NCBI GenBank assembly: GCA_021769965.1
Contig: JAETRU010000003.1
Location: 78,828-142,827 of the forward strand
Origin: Eubacterium sp.
GTDB taxonomy: Bacteria; Bacillota; Clostridia; Peptostreptococcales; Anaerovoracaceae
Length of the DNA: 64,000 nt
Direction: 5' to 3'
Shown: positions 39,436 to 48,111 of the stretch, piece by piece
Layout of the letters: the number at the start of each line of letters is the position of its first letter
Numbering within the stretch: the first letter of the stretch is position 1
Translations under genes and position numbers: made by a program
The notes under the pieces: model-generated
The model's input: only the letters and a program-made list of their open reading frames with translations
Databases searched by the model: none
What the model was told of the DNA's origin: nothing

Positions 39436-40260
39436 ATGCATTTTACAAAAATGCAGGGAGCGGGCAATGACTTTATTATTATCAGCGACTGGGACGGAGA
39501 AATCTGCGAGACGTCGATGAAAACTCTGGCAGAAACCCTTTGCCAGAGGCGTATATCCGCAGGGGCAGACGGAATGATGTTTGTCAGAAAGCCTCAGGCA
39601 GGCGGGGATTTTCGGATGGAGTTCTTTAACTCAGACGGCAGCCGGGGCGAGATGTGCGGCAACGGCGCCAGATGTATTGCCAAATATGGTTTTGAAAAGG
39701 GGCTGGCCGGGGAGAAAATGGTCATCGAGACCACTGCGGGACCTGTACATGCCTGGAGACTTTCGGCGGATGAGTACAAAGTCCGTCTGAACGACGTGAC
39801 GAAGCTGGAACTGTCGGTGAGGTTAGAGGCCTGCGGGAAGACCTGGGACTGCGCTTACGTGGAGCTGGGCAGCCCGGGCCTGCCTCATCTGGTCGTGGAA
39901 TATCCGGGTCTCCGGTCTGCTGATGAAAAGCAGCTGCGGAAGCTGGGGGCCGCTCTTCGCGGCGCGCCGTGTCTGTCAAAGGGCGCCAACGTCAACTTCT
40001 ATGAGATGACCGGACCGGACACCCTCTGGGAGAGGACTTATGAACGGGGCGTGGAGGGTTTTACCTTTGCCTGCGGAACGGGTACAGGAGCTGTAGCGGC
40101 GGTTCTGACGGAGAAAGGCGTAGTCAGCGGATCGCACACAGCGATATCCATGACCGGCGGCGTATTATACGTGGATACCGTGAGGACGGCGGGCCGGATC
40201 AGCGATCTTTTTCTTAGCGGCCCGGCGGTCATGGTGTATGAGGGAGAAACAGCTTTATAA
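39436..40260 (+). CDS. dapF: diaminopimelate epimerase
   Basis: MHFTKMQGAGNDFIII, FNSDGSRGEMCGNGARCIAKY, RTYERGVEGFTFACGTGTGAVAAVL. Confidence 0.95.
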   Translation: MHFTKMQGAGNDFIIISDWDGEICETSMKTLAETLCQRRISAGADGMMFVRKPQAGGDFRMEFFNSDGSRGEMCGNGARCIAKYGFEKGLAGEKMVIETTAGPVHAWRLSADEYKVRLNDVTKLELSVRLEACGKTWDCAYVELGSPGLPHLVVEYPGLRSADEKQLRKLGAALRGAPCLSKGANVNFYEMTGPDTLWERTYERGVEGFTFACGTGTGAVAAVLTEKGVVSGSHTAISMTGGVLYVDTVRTAGRISDLFLSGPAVMVYEGETAL

Positions 40261-40278
40261 TTTTTAAAAAGGAAGAAA

Positions 40279-40313
40279 AGGCGGAAGTGCAATGATGACT
40301 TCCGCCGGTTTTT
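40279..40313 (+). terminator. intrinsic terminator
   Basis: GGCGGAAGT...ACTTCCGCC followed by GGTTTTT. Confidence 0.8.
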
Positions 40314-40465
40314 CTTTTGCGCGGGCAAAAGAAAAGAACGGTCAGGCCGTTCTGCAATAAAGTGATATTGGGTCATGGTGGACATCTTCAGACGGAAACA
40401 GAAATGGAGATTTCAATTTACTTATATTTTATGGTATCACATTTCCGTCCGGTGCTGCCCATATA

Positions 40466-40520
40466 AAAAGGCGAGAGGAGTAACGCACATAGTCTTGCGT
40501 TTAGATCCATCTCGCCTTTT
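40466..40520. repeat. 55-bp nested hairpin (structured RNA, MITE remnant or terminator)
   Basis: AAAAGGCGAGA (40466-40476)/TCTCGCCTTTT (40510-40520) with inner AACGCA/TGCGTT. Confidence 0.6.
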
Positions 40521-40667
40521 ACTATATCAGTATACCACAGTTTCACGGAGGAGTGCCAGTACATATTGAGAGTTGAGATAAATTTGCTGATTTTGATCGA
40601 GTTTGATTAAATATAATTGACTTTGACTGAATTTGTGCTATACTATAGTCAAGTAGGAGGAAAAGAA

Positions 40668-41456
40668 ATGCTACAGAATGAGAGGCAGCGGAAGATCCTG
40701 CAGCTGCTGACGGCCAGGGGCGCTGTAAAAGTGAAGGAACTGGCAGACGAGATGGGAATCAGTGAATCCACCATACGCCGGGATATCACGGAGCTGGATC
40801 AGGCGGGAAAGGTGAAAAAGGTCTTCGGCGGAGCTGTTTCCGTGGGCAGAGATATGACCTTTGGCACGACCGACGTGGCAGCCCGTACTTTGATCAACGT
40901 GGCAGAAAAGGATAGTATCGCAAGATACGCGGCGTCTCTGATCGAAGAAAATGATTTCGTATTTCTCGACGCGGGAACGACCACAGAGAAAATGATAGAT
41001 TATCTGGAGCTTCGGCCTGTGACCTATGTGACCAATGGAATTACCCATGCCAAGAAGCTGATTCAGCGGGGTTTTTCGGTGCATGTCATCGGCGGGCTGC
41101 TTCGGCCGTCTACGGAAGCGGCGGTAGGCACGGCAGCGGTGGATGCTATCGGGCAGTATAATTTCTCAAAGTGCTTTATGGGCGCTAACGGCATCGATCT
41201 GAAGAGGGGGTTTTCCACACCGGATATCAGCGAAGCCGCGGTTAAGACTACCGTGATGAAACAGTCGGCGGATGCCTTTGTTTTAGCCGACCATACTAAA
41301 TTCGGACGTATTTCTTCTGTGACCTTCGCGGCTCTGGAAGATGCCCGCATCATTACAGACCGGATGGAGCATTCTATCTATGGAGAGTATACGACGATTT
41401 ATGAGACGCAGCAGGATAAAAAAGGTAATTATGTGTATAATATATTGAGTAAATGA
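40668..41456 (+). CDS. DeoR family transcriptional regulator
   Basis: NERQRKILQLLTARGAVKVKELADEMGISESTIRRDITELDQAGKVKKVFGGAV; FLDAGTTTEKMIDYL. Confidence 0.93.
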   Translation: MLQNERQRKILQLLTARGAVKVKELADEMGISESTIRRDITELDQAGKVKKVFGGAVSVGRDMTFGTTDVAARTLINVAEKDSIARYAASLIEENDFVFLDAGTTTEKMIDYLELRPVTYVTNGITHAKKLIQRGFSVHVIGGLLRPSTEAAVGTAAVDAIGQYNFSKCFMGANGIDLKRGFSTPDISEAAVKTTVMKQSADAFVLADHTKFGRISSVTFAALEDARIITDRMEHSIYGEYTTIYETQQDKKGNYVYNILSK

Positions 41457-41468
41457 GGAGGGTATAAC

Positions 41469-42485
41469 ATGACAAGAATTGCAATTAACGGATTCGGAAG
41501 AATCGGCAGACTGGCGTTCAGACAGATTTTTGAGGATGAAACTATGGAAGTGGCGGCGATCAACGACCTGACCGATCCGGGGATGCTGGCGCATCTGCTG
41601 AAATACGACAGTGTGCAGGGCGGATACCGCGGACATACTGTAACCAGTGACGAGAACTCTATTACTGTAGATGGAAAACAGATCACGATCCTCTCTGAGA
41701 AGGATCCGGAGAATCTGCCATGGAAGGAGATGGGTATCGACATCGTTCTGGAATGTACAGGCTTTTTCTGCTCCAAGGCAAAATCCGAAGCGCATCTTCG
41801 CGCCGGAGCCAAGAAGGTTCTGATTTCCGCGCCAGCGGGAAATGATCTGAAAACGATCGTATACGGGACCAATCACGAGACTTTGACTGCTGAGGACAAC
41901 ATCATATCCGCGGCGTCCTGTACTACCAACTGTCTGGCTCCTATGGCAAAGGCCCTCAATGACTACCGCGAGATCCGTACAGGCTTCATGACCACCATCC
42001 ACGCTTATACCGGTGACCAGATGATCCTCGACGGTCCTCACAGAAAAGGGGATTTCCGCCGCGCAAGAGCAGGTGCGGTCAATATCGTTCCGAACAGCAC
42101 AGGCGCCGCAAAGGCGATCGGTCTGGTCATTCCGGAACTGGACGGAAAGCTGATCGGTTCCGCGCAGCGTGTTCCGGTACCTTCCGGTTCCATCACGATT
42201 CTGGACGCTACTCTGAAAGATGATACGGAAACCGTTTCTGTAGAAGGGATCAACGCTGCTATGAAAGCCGCGGCAAACGAATCCTTCGGCTATACCGAAG
42301 AAGAGCTGGTATCCAGTGATATCATCGGTATGGGCTACGGTTCTCTCTTTGACGCCACACAGACTCTGGCCCAGAGATGCGGCACTAAGATCTATGAGGT
42401 CCGTGTAGTCGCATGGTACGATAACGAATGCAGCTATGTATCTCAGATGGTGAGAACGCTGAAATATCTGAAAAACTTCCTTTAA
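41469..42485 (+). CDS. gap: type I glyceraldehyde-3-phosphate dehydrogenase
   Basis: [65 protein letters not shown]. Confidence 0.96.
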   Translation: MTRIAINGFGRIGRLAFRQIFEDETMEVAAINDLTDPGMLAHLLKYDSVQGGYRGHTVTSDENSITVDGKQITILSEKDPENLPWKEMGIDIVLECTGFFCSKAKSEAHLRAGAKKVLISAPAGNDLKTIVYGTNHETLTAEDNIISAASCTTNCLAPMAKALNDYREIRTGFMTTIHAYTGDQMILDGPHRKGDFRRARAGAVNIVPNSTGAAKAIGLVIPELDGKLIGSAQRVPVPSGSITILDATLKDDTETVSVEGINAAMKAAANESFGYTEEELVSSDIIGMGYGSLFDATQTLAQRCGTKIYEVRVVAWYDNECSYVSQMVRTLKYLKNFL

Positions 42486-42505
42486 TTCTTCAGTTCTATA
42501 TCTGG

Positions 42506-42541
42506 CCGCCCTGCGGACGTCAAGTCCGCGGGGCGGTTTTT
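42506..42541 (+). terminator. intrinsic terminator after gap
   Basis: CCGCCCTGCGGAC tcaa GTCCGCGGGGCGG followed by TTTTT. Confidence 0.85.
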
Positions 42542-42601
42542 GGATAGCGTGCCTGAAACCTGTGTAATGAGGTATATCTCAAAATTTATGGAGGTGATAT
42601 T

Positions 42602-42997
42602 TTGTTATTCCATGTTTTTTCTTCCCAGGAAGAACGAAGAAATTTTGGCGGTTCTGATTTTATAGAAATGCAATATTGCAGGCTGGATCGGGAAACTGAG
42701 ATGGAAAGAGTCGTTTTGACTGATGCGATCGAACATTGGAAAAATGATTCATTATATATCCATGGCGATGATGTTAATGAATTCGTATCACACTATAGAA
42801 TGATTTTTACAGACGGAATTTACAGCAATCTAAAATGCGGCACAGTAGATATTTATGGTATCAATTATTATTCGAGAGAGCAGACATATTTGATCCTGGA
42901 GCGGGTAAAAGGCATAAAGCCGCCGGATTATCAGATACTGTTAAACTGGCTGGAAAAGGCAGAGGAAAATACCGGATTTTATATTTTAGGATCGTGA
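42602..42997 (+). CDS. hypothetical protein, AT-rich relative to its neighbours
   Basis: TTG start after ATGGAGGTGATATT; 131 aa, no family recognised. Confidence 0.55.
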   Translation: MLFHVFSSQEERRNFGGSDFIEMQYCRLDRETEMERVVLTDAIEHWKNDSLYIHGDDVNEFVSHYRMIFTDGIYSNLKCGTVDIYGINYYSREQTYLILERVKGIKPPDYQILLNWLEKAEENTGFYILGS

Positions 42998-43152
42998 TGG
43001 TCCTGATTCAAGAAGCGAAAAAAGAAAGATTGTGTCGAAAGCAGCAGAAAGAGTCCCATTTATTTCCATAATTCGATGTGATATACTGGATCTATCAGGG
43101 ACATTGTGCGCACGGTGACTTCTGAAACAGGAAATAAAAGAAGGACATCGTA

Positions 43153-43278
43153 ATGAACCAGGAAAAAACTACTGTAACTGAAAAAATACCTTTTACTGAT
43201 GACTGGATGTTCGGCATGACCACTGCTGAGATTGCCGGGATGACCGGTCTCAGCGAGAAGGCGATCGAGGAACTGTAA
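43153..43278 (+). pseudogene. remnant of an Rpn/PD-(D/E)XK transposase-family gene, internally deleted
   Basis: MNQEKTTVTEKIPFTDDWMFGMTTAEIAGMTGLSEKAIEEL*: family-like N-terminus joined in frame to a family-like C-terminus. Confidence 0.55.
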
Positions 43279-43295
43279 ACCAGAAAAGGCATAGA

Positions 43296-43333
43296 AAAAG
43301 GGTGAGCGCCGTTTTTACGAGGCTCACCCTTTT
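43296..43333. terminator. bidirectional terminator
   Basis: AAAAGGGTGAGC...GCTCACCCTTTT. Confidence 0.85.
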
Positions 43334-43348
43334 AAGATACTGAAACGA

Positions 43349-44539
43349 TTATTTTGTGTAGTTATCAAAATATCCCTGTATATAGATGAATGGTGTTCCT
43401 TTGTCACCGCTGCCGCTGGTCAGGTCACATAAGGAGCCGATCAGATCGGTGAGGCGGCGCGGCGTAGTGCCCTGCGCGACCATGGAGTCGCCCAGTTCGG
43501 CGTCCTTGTTCCTTATGTAGTCGCTGATAGCCTCTTTCAGTTCGTCACCTTTCAGATCCGCGAATTCGTTGTCTGCCAGATACTTCAGCTTTACCTCGTT
43601 TGGAGTTCCTTCCAGACCTTTGGTGTAGCCCGGGGAGACGACAGGATCAGCCAGTTCCCAGATCTTGCCCACAGGATCCTTGAAGGCACCGTCGCCGTAG
43701 ACCATGACTTCCACGGTCTTACCAGTCAGAACGTTCAGCTTCTTCTGGATGCCGTCGACGAATTCCTGACAGTGGATCGGGAACAGCTTGATGGAATCTT
43801 CAGTGGATTTATTGGAGCCCAGCAGGCCGTATTTGTCATTGTAGCCGCTGCCGTCAACGCTGGAAGTGAGAATATCGTCCATGCCGCAGACTGTTTCCGC
43901 ACCGGCCTGCCGGAGCAGACGCTTGGTTCTGACACGGGTGTGGATGTCGCAGGTCAGGACCTTCTTTGTATAGTTGAGGATAGTGCGGGGATCGTTGGAG
44001 AAGATGACCTCTGCTTCAGCGCCTTCTTCTTCGATGATGCCCTTGTAATAGTTTACGTAGTCCATACCGGTGAATGTATGTCTGGATTTGCCGAACAGAG
44101 ATTCAAACTGCTCCTGGGTCAGCACATCAGAGTACGGATTGATGCCTTTTTCATCCAGCAGGTCGATGTCAACCAGATGGTTGCCCACTTCGTCGGACGG
44201 ATAGCTGAGCATAAGCACGATCTTCTTCGCGCCGCGGGCAATGCCCCGCAGACAGATGGCAAAGCGGTTTCTGCTCAGGATCGGGAAGATGACGCCGATG
44301 GTCTCTCCACCCAGTTTGGTCTTTACGTCTGCAGCGATCTGATCCTTGGTGGCGTAGTTTGCCTGGGATCTTGCCAGGATCGATTCTGTTACCGCCAGAA
44401 CGTCCCTGTCCTGGATGGTGAATTCTCCGGCTTTTTCAGCTTCCATGACTGTGTCGATAACGATCTGCGTCAGATCGTCGCCTTCTTTGATGATCGGGGC
44501 CCGCAGGCCTCTGGATACGGTTCCTACAATTCTTTCCAT
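43349..44539 (-). CDS. CofE-like (F420-0:gamma-glutamyl ligase superfamily) protein
   Basis: AVTESILARSQANYATKDQIAADVK, SRNRFAICLRGIARGAKKIVLMLSYPSDEVGNHLVD. Confidence 0.75.
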   Translation of the reverse strand: MERIVGTVSRGLRAPIIKEGDDLTQIVIDTVMEAEKAGEFTIQDRDVLAVTESILARSQANYATKDQIAADVKTKLGGETIGVIFPILSRNRFAICLRGIARGAKKIVLMLSYPSDEVGNHLVDIDLLDEKGINPYSDVLTQEQFESLFGKSRHTFTGMDYVNYYKGIIEEEGAEAEVIFSNDPRTILNYTKKVLTCDIHTRVRTKRLLRQAGAETVCGMDDILTSSVDGSGYNDKYGLLGSNKSTEDSIKLFPIHCQEFVDGIQKKLNVLTGKTVEVMVYGDGAFKDPVGKIWELADPVVSPGYTKGLEGTPNEVKLKYLADNEFADLKGDELKEAISDYIRNKDAELGDSMVAQGTTPRRLTDLIGSLCDLTSGSGDKGTPFIYIQGYFDNYTK

Positions 44540-44584
44540 GATTTTTTCTCCTTTATTTATATGTTACAACTTTTATTTCTCTTC

Positions 44585-44762
44585 AAAAGTTCGGCAAATC
44601 GTTCGGCACTGAAAGCAGAATCCACCGTTTTGCCAAATTTACCCCCAAAAGTTCGGCAAATCGTTCGGCACTGAGAGCCAAATCCGCTGTTCTGCCAAAT
44701 TTACCCCCAGAAGTTCGGCAAATCGTTCGGCACTGAAGGCAGAATCCGCTATTCTGCCGAAC
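44585..44762. repeat. tandem array, three 62-bp units with inverted arms
   Basis: Unit starts at 44585, 44647, 44709. Unit 3: GTTCGGCA (44725-44732)/TGCCGAAC (44755-44762). Units 1-2 keep TTCGGCA-N22-TGCCAAA, pairing via a G-U on the minus strand. Confidence 0.93.
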
Positions 44763-45312
44763 TGTTCCGTTCCATAACTCTGTCCATACCCATGTTGGCA
44801 AGTTCATCAGCCCGGTTGTTCATCTCTGTCACATAGACAAAATCCTCGTAGCTGAAGCGGCCGCCGTTCCAGCTGGTGAATTTCTTGTATAAGGCATCTG
44901 CGTTGGCAGATTTGCTGTTCAGATTGACGTGGCCTTTGACCCGGAAAAAGCGGACGTCGTGCCGTCTGACCAGAGCCAGCAGTTCCTTCCAGAGATCCTG
45001 ATTCTCTACTGACTTCTTCGCCGCGTTGCGCCATTTGTTCTTCTCCCAGCTTTCGTACCACTTTTCGCGGAAACAATTGGAGACATACGCGCTGTCAGAA
45101 AAGACCTCCACCGTCTGCCCGTCACGGTTTAAAGCGCGAAATCCTTCGATGACCGCCGTCAGTTCCATCCGGTTGTTGGTGGTATTGGCCTCGCCGCCGA
45201 AAATTTCCTTTTTATGTTCACCGAACTCTAAGATGCAGCCCCAGCCTCCGGCGTTGGTGCTGCTCTGGTTGCCGCGGCATCCTCCGTCCGTGTACATTCT
45301 CAAAATCGTCAT
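44749..45312 (-). CDS. rnhA: ribonuclease H
   Basis: RMYTDGGCRGNQSSTNAGGWGCIL, NNRMELTAVIEGFRAL, VEVFSDSAYVSNCF; C-terminus overlaps the repeat array. Confidence 0.88.
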   Translation of the reverse strand: MTILRMYTDGGCRGNQSSTNAGGWGCILEFGEHKKEIFGGEANTTNNRMELTAVIEGFRALNRDGQTVEVFSDSAYVSNCFREKWYESWEKNKWRNAAKKSVENQDLWKELLALVRRHDVRFFRVKGHVNLNSKSANADALYKKFTSWNGGRFSYEDFVYVTEMNNRADELANMGMDRVMERNSSAE

Positions 45313-45452
45313 AACTTTTCCCCCTCGTAGTTTTTCCACATATTATTATGCCTTATTTCCGCGGAAAGTACAAGAATAATTCCATGGAAAATGCCGGGAT
45401 ATTGTGCTATGATAGATGAAGCGAAAGAAGAAAAGAGCATACGAGGTAAACA

Positions 45453-46295
45453 ATGTCATTACGATTCTGTTCCTTCGCCAGCGGCAGTTCCGGAAACTGC
45501 TATCTGGTGAAGAGTGAAAATACGACCCTGCTGGTGGATGTGGGTATCACGGGCAAACGGGTCTTTGCCGGACTGGCTGAGAAAGGCTTGGAGCCCGGGG
45601 ATCTTTCCGGCATACTCATCACCCACGAACATATCGACCACGTCCGCAGCCTGCGAATGGTCAGCAGGAAGGCTGTAAACGCAAAGGTCTTCGCCACCGG
45701 CGGAACGTTAGATGCCGTCAGTGATATGATCGCGCCGGGCAGAGGCAGCGTGGTTCGGGCCGGAGAGTCATGGGACATCGGAGATATCCGGGTGACGCCC
45801 TTTGATCTGTCTCACGATGCCGCCGAGCCTGCCGGATACACCCTGCAGTGCCAGGGACGCCGACTGACCATCGTTACCGATACCGGCTGCATTTCCCCGG
45901 AAATAGAGGCCCACATCGCCGCGGCTGACCTGCTGGTCCTGGAGGCGAATCACGAAGTCAACATCCTGAAGATGGGAGCCTACCCCTACAGCCTGAAACG
46001 CCGCATCCTGGGTGAAAAAGGGCATCTGTCCAACGAGGCCGCGGGAGAAATACTGTGCCGCATGCTGCGGTCTTCTGCCCGTCATCAAAGGGTGTCTGCC
46101 GGAGAGCATCAAAACGTCCTGCCCTGCGATGTGCCGAAGGTGGTCCTGTCCCATCTCAGCAAGGAGAACAACACGCCGGGACAGGCGTATCTGACCATCC
46201 GCAACATTCTGTTCGAGGAGGATCTCTATATAGATAAGGATCTGACTTTGACCGTTGCGGCCAGAGACGAGGCTGGGGATTTTATGGAGGTGTGA
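45453..46295 (+). CDS. MBL-fold metallohydrolase (YycJ/WalJ-like)
   Basis: SFASGSSGNCYLV, ILITHEHIDHVRSLRMVSRK, VTDTGCIS, LSHLSKENNTP. Confidence 0.88.
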   Translation: MSLRFCSFASGSSGNCYLVKSENTTLLVDVGITGKRVFAGLAEKGLEPGDLSGILITHEHIDHVRSLRMVSRKAVNAKVFATGGTLDAVSDMIAPGRGSVVRAGESWDIGDIRVTPFDLSHDAAEPAGYTLQCQGRRLTIVTDTGCISPEIEAHIAAADLLVLEANHEVNILKMGAYPYSLKRRILGEKGHLSNEAAGEILCRMLRSSARHQRVSAGEHQNVLPCDVPKVVLSHLSKENNTPGQAYLTIRNILFEEDLYIDKDLTLTVAARDEAGDFMEV

Positions 46296-46298
46296 CAG

Positions 46299-46778
46299 AT
46301 GAATATTTCCGTGATCTGTATCGGTAAGCTGAAGGAAAAATACTGGGTCCAGGCTGTAGCGGAGTACAGCAAGCGGCTTTCCGGATACTGCAGCCTTGAT
46401 ATCATAGAGCTGAAGGAAGCAAGACTGCCGGATAAGGCCGGACCGGCGGAAGAGCTGGCTGTGAAGGAGGCCGAGGGAGCGGAGATCCTGAAGAAGATCA
46501 AAGACAATATGTACGTGATCACCCTGGAAGTCAGGGGAAAAGAGCTGTCTTCAGAAAAGCTGGCTGAGAAGATCGAGGACCTCGGCATCGGCGGACACAG
46601 CAATATCGCCTTTGTCATCGGCGGAAGCCTGGGATTATCCGAAGCGGTAAGCAAAAGGGCTGATTTTAAACTGTCTTTTTCCCAGATGACCTTTCCGCAT
46701 CAGATGATGAGGGTCATCCTGCTGGAGCAGGTGTACAGAAGTTTTAAGATCATCCGCCGCGAAACCTATCACAAATGA
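46299..46778 (+). CDS. rlmH: 23S rRNA (pseudouridine1915-N3)-methyltransferase
   Basis: MNISVICIGKLKEKYWVQAVAEYSKRLSGYC, FVIGGSLGLSEAV, MTFPHQMMRVILLEQVYRSFKIIRRETYHK. Confidence 0.96.
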   Translation: MNISVICIGKLKEKYWVQAVAEYSKRLSGYCSLDIIELKEARLPDKAGPAEELAVKEAEGAEILKKIKDNMYVITLEVRGKELSSEKLAEKIEDLGIGGHSNIAFVIGGSLGLSEAVSKRADFKLSFSQMTFPHQMMRVILLEQVYRSFKIIRRETYHK

Positions 46779-46802
46779 TCGAAAATATATACCAAAGTCC
46801 TA

Positions 46803-46830
46803 TTTACATTTTCGCAGAATGGATTATAAT
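46803..46830 (+). promoter_or_regulatory. promoter of the atp leader
   Basis: TTTACA (46803-46808), 16-nt spacer, TATAAT (46825-46830). Confidence 0.7.
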
Positions 46831-46848
46831 ATTGTTTAGTTCCAAATG

Positions 46849-47050
46849 AACAGGGAAAAAGATTATCGTGGTTTACAGTTTGTGTTGTGAGGCATTTTCC
46901 CTGTTTATTCTTGGATATTCGGGTATTACAGGGGATTTACATCAGGGGCGGAAGCCGTTAGCTTCATTTTCAAAGAGGTCACAGTATTCGTTACAGCAGC
47001 AGTTACATATAAGAAACTTAGAGCCTTCCTGCGTCGGCAGGGAGGTTTTT
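46849..47050 (+). ncRNA. structured 5' leader with attenuator upstream of the atp operon (class unknown)
   Basis: AACAGGGAAAA (46849-46859)/TTTTCCCTGTT (46895-46905) 11-bp perfect stem; GAAGC/GCTTC hairpin; terminator CCTTCCTGC (47024-47032)/GCAGGGAGG (47037-47045) plus T5 ahead of atpB. Confidence 0.7.
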
Positions 47051-47123
47051 GTGATTTTTGCGGTCTTTTACTGCAGTTGATGCAAAAGCCCTGCAGCCCA
47101 TAGAGAAAGGAGGCGAGACGCGT

Positions 47124-47855
47124 ATGGTAAGCTTTGAAACTCTGGGATCGAGAATTATCGCAGGCTTTGCCGGCGGGCAGATCGTGGTGACGGAAAGCAC
47201 TGTGTGGGGCGTCATCATCGCGGCGTGCATTGCGGCAGCAGGTATTTTTCTAGGCAGCGGCCTCAGAACCGTGCCCAGAGGAAAGCAGATCGCGGCAGAG
47301 CTCATCGTAGAGTGGATCTATCAGTATACCCGGGAGAACATGGGGAAGGAAAATGAAAAATTTGCTCCATATATAGGAAGTCTGTTCGCGTTTATATTAT
47401 GTGGAAGCCTGCTTGGCCTGCTTGGCCTGCGGCCGGTGACGGCAGATCTCAACGTGACCTTTGCGCTGTCGGGCATGACCTTCATCCTGATCCAGTTCAT
47501 GGGTATCCGAAGGCTGGGCGTCCGGGGACGGCTTGCAGAGATGATGGATCCTTACCCGGTGGTGCTGCCGATCAAGCTGCTGGAAGAGATCACGCTGCCT
47601 ATCTCGCTGTCGCTGCGGCTGTTCGGCAATATCCTGGGCGGTATGATCATCGTGGAGCTTTGGATGGCGCTGATGGAATATCTGAGCAGCTTTGTCAGCG
47701 ATATCCCGTTTCTGCGGGCTGTGACGGTACTGCCTTTAAACGGCTTTTTCGATATGTTTGAGCCGGTGATCCAAACATATATATTTACCATGCTGACCAT
47801 GGTATTTCTGACCACAGCCATGGCAGGCATCACATCAAAGGGAAACGTAAAGTGA
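47124..47855 (+). CDS. atpB: F0 ATP synthase subunit a
   Basis: Position in atp operon; LRLFGNILGGMIIVEL. Confidence 0.94.
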   Translation: MVSFETLGSRIIAGFAGGQIVVTESTVWGVIIAACIAAAGIFLGSGLRTVPRGKQIAAELIVEWIYQYTRENMGKENEKFAPYIGSLFAFILCGSLLGLLGLRPVTADLNVTFALSGMTFILIQFMGIRRLGVRGRLAEMMDPYPVVLPIKLLEEITLPISLSLRLFGNILGGMIIVELWMALMEYLSSFVSDIPFLRAVTVLPLNGFFDMFEPVIQTYIFTMLTMVFLTTAMAGITSKGNVK

Positions 47856-47871
47856 ATTAGAGTCAGGAGGT

Positions 47872-48099
47872 ATGAAAATGGGAATCATAGGAATCGGCGC
47901 AGGTCTGGCAATGGGTCTTGCGGCAGCGGGTATCGGTATCGGTCAGGGCATCGGCCTTGGCAGGGCGCTGGAGGGCATCTCGAGGCAGCCGGAGGAAAAG
48001 AGCACGATCCGTACTACCATGATCTTAGGTATGGCCATCATGGAAACCGTCGGCGTGCTCAGCTTTGTCGTCGCGATCATGCTCTTCAGCAAGCTGTAG
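47872..48099 (+). CDS. atpE: F0 ATP synthase subunit c
   Basis: GAGLAMGLAAAGIGIGQGIGLGRALEGISRQPE...MAIMETVGVLSFVVAIML. Confidence 0.96.
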   Translation: MKMGIIGIGAGLAMGLAAAGIGIGQGIGLGRALEGISRQPEEKSTIRTTMILGMAIMETVGVLSFVVAIMLFSKL

Positions 48100-48111
48100 G
48101 AGGCGGTCAGG

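Noticed and set aside
44583-44807. 74-aa minus ORF over array B
   Set aside because: Overlaps rnhA and the 62-bp repeats; not maintained across repeat units.
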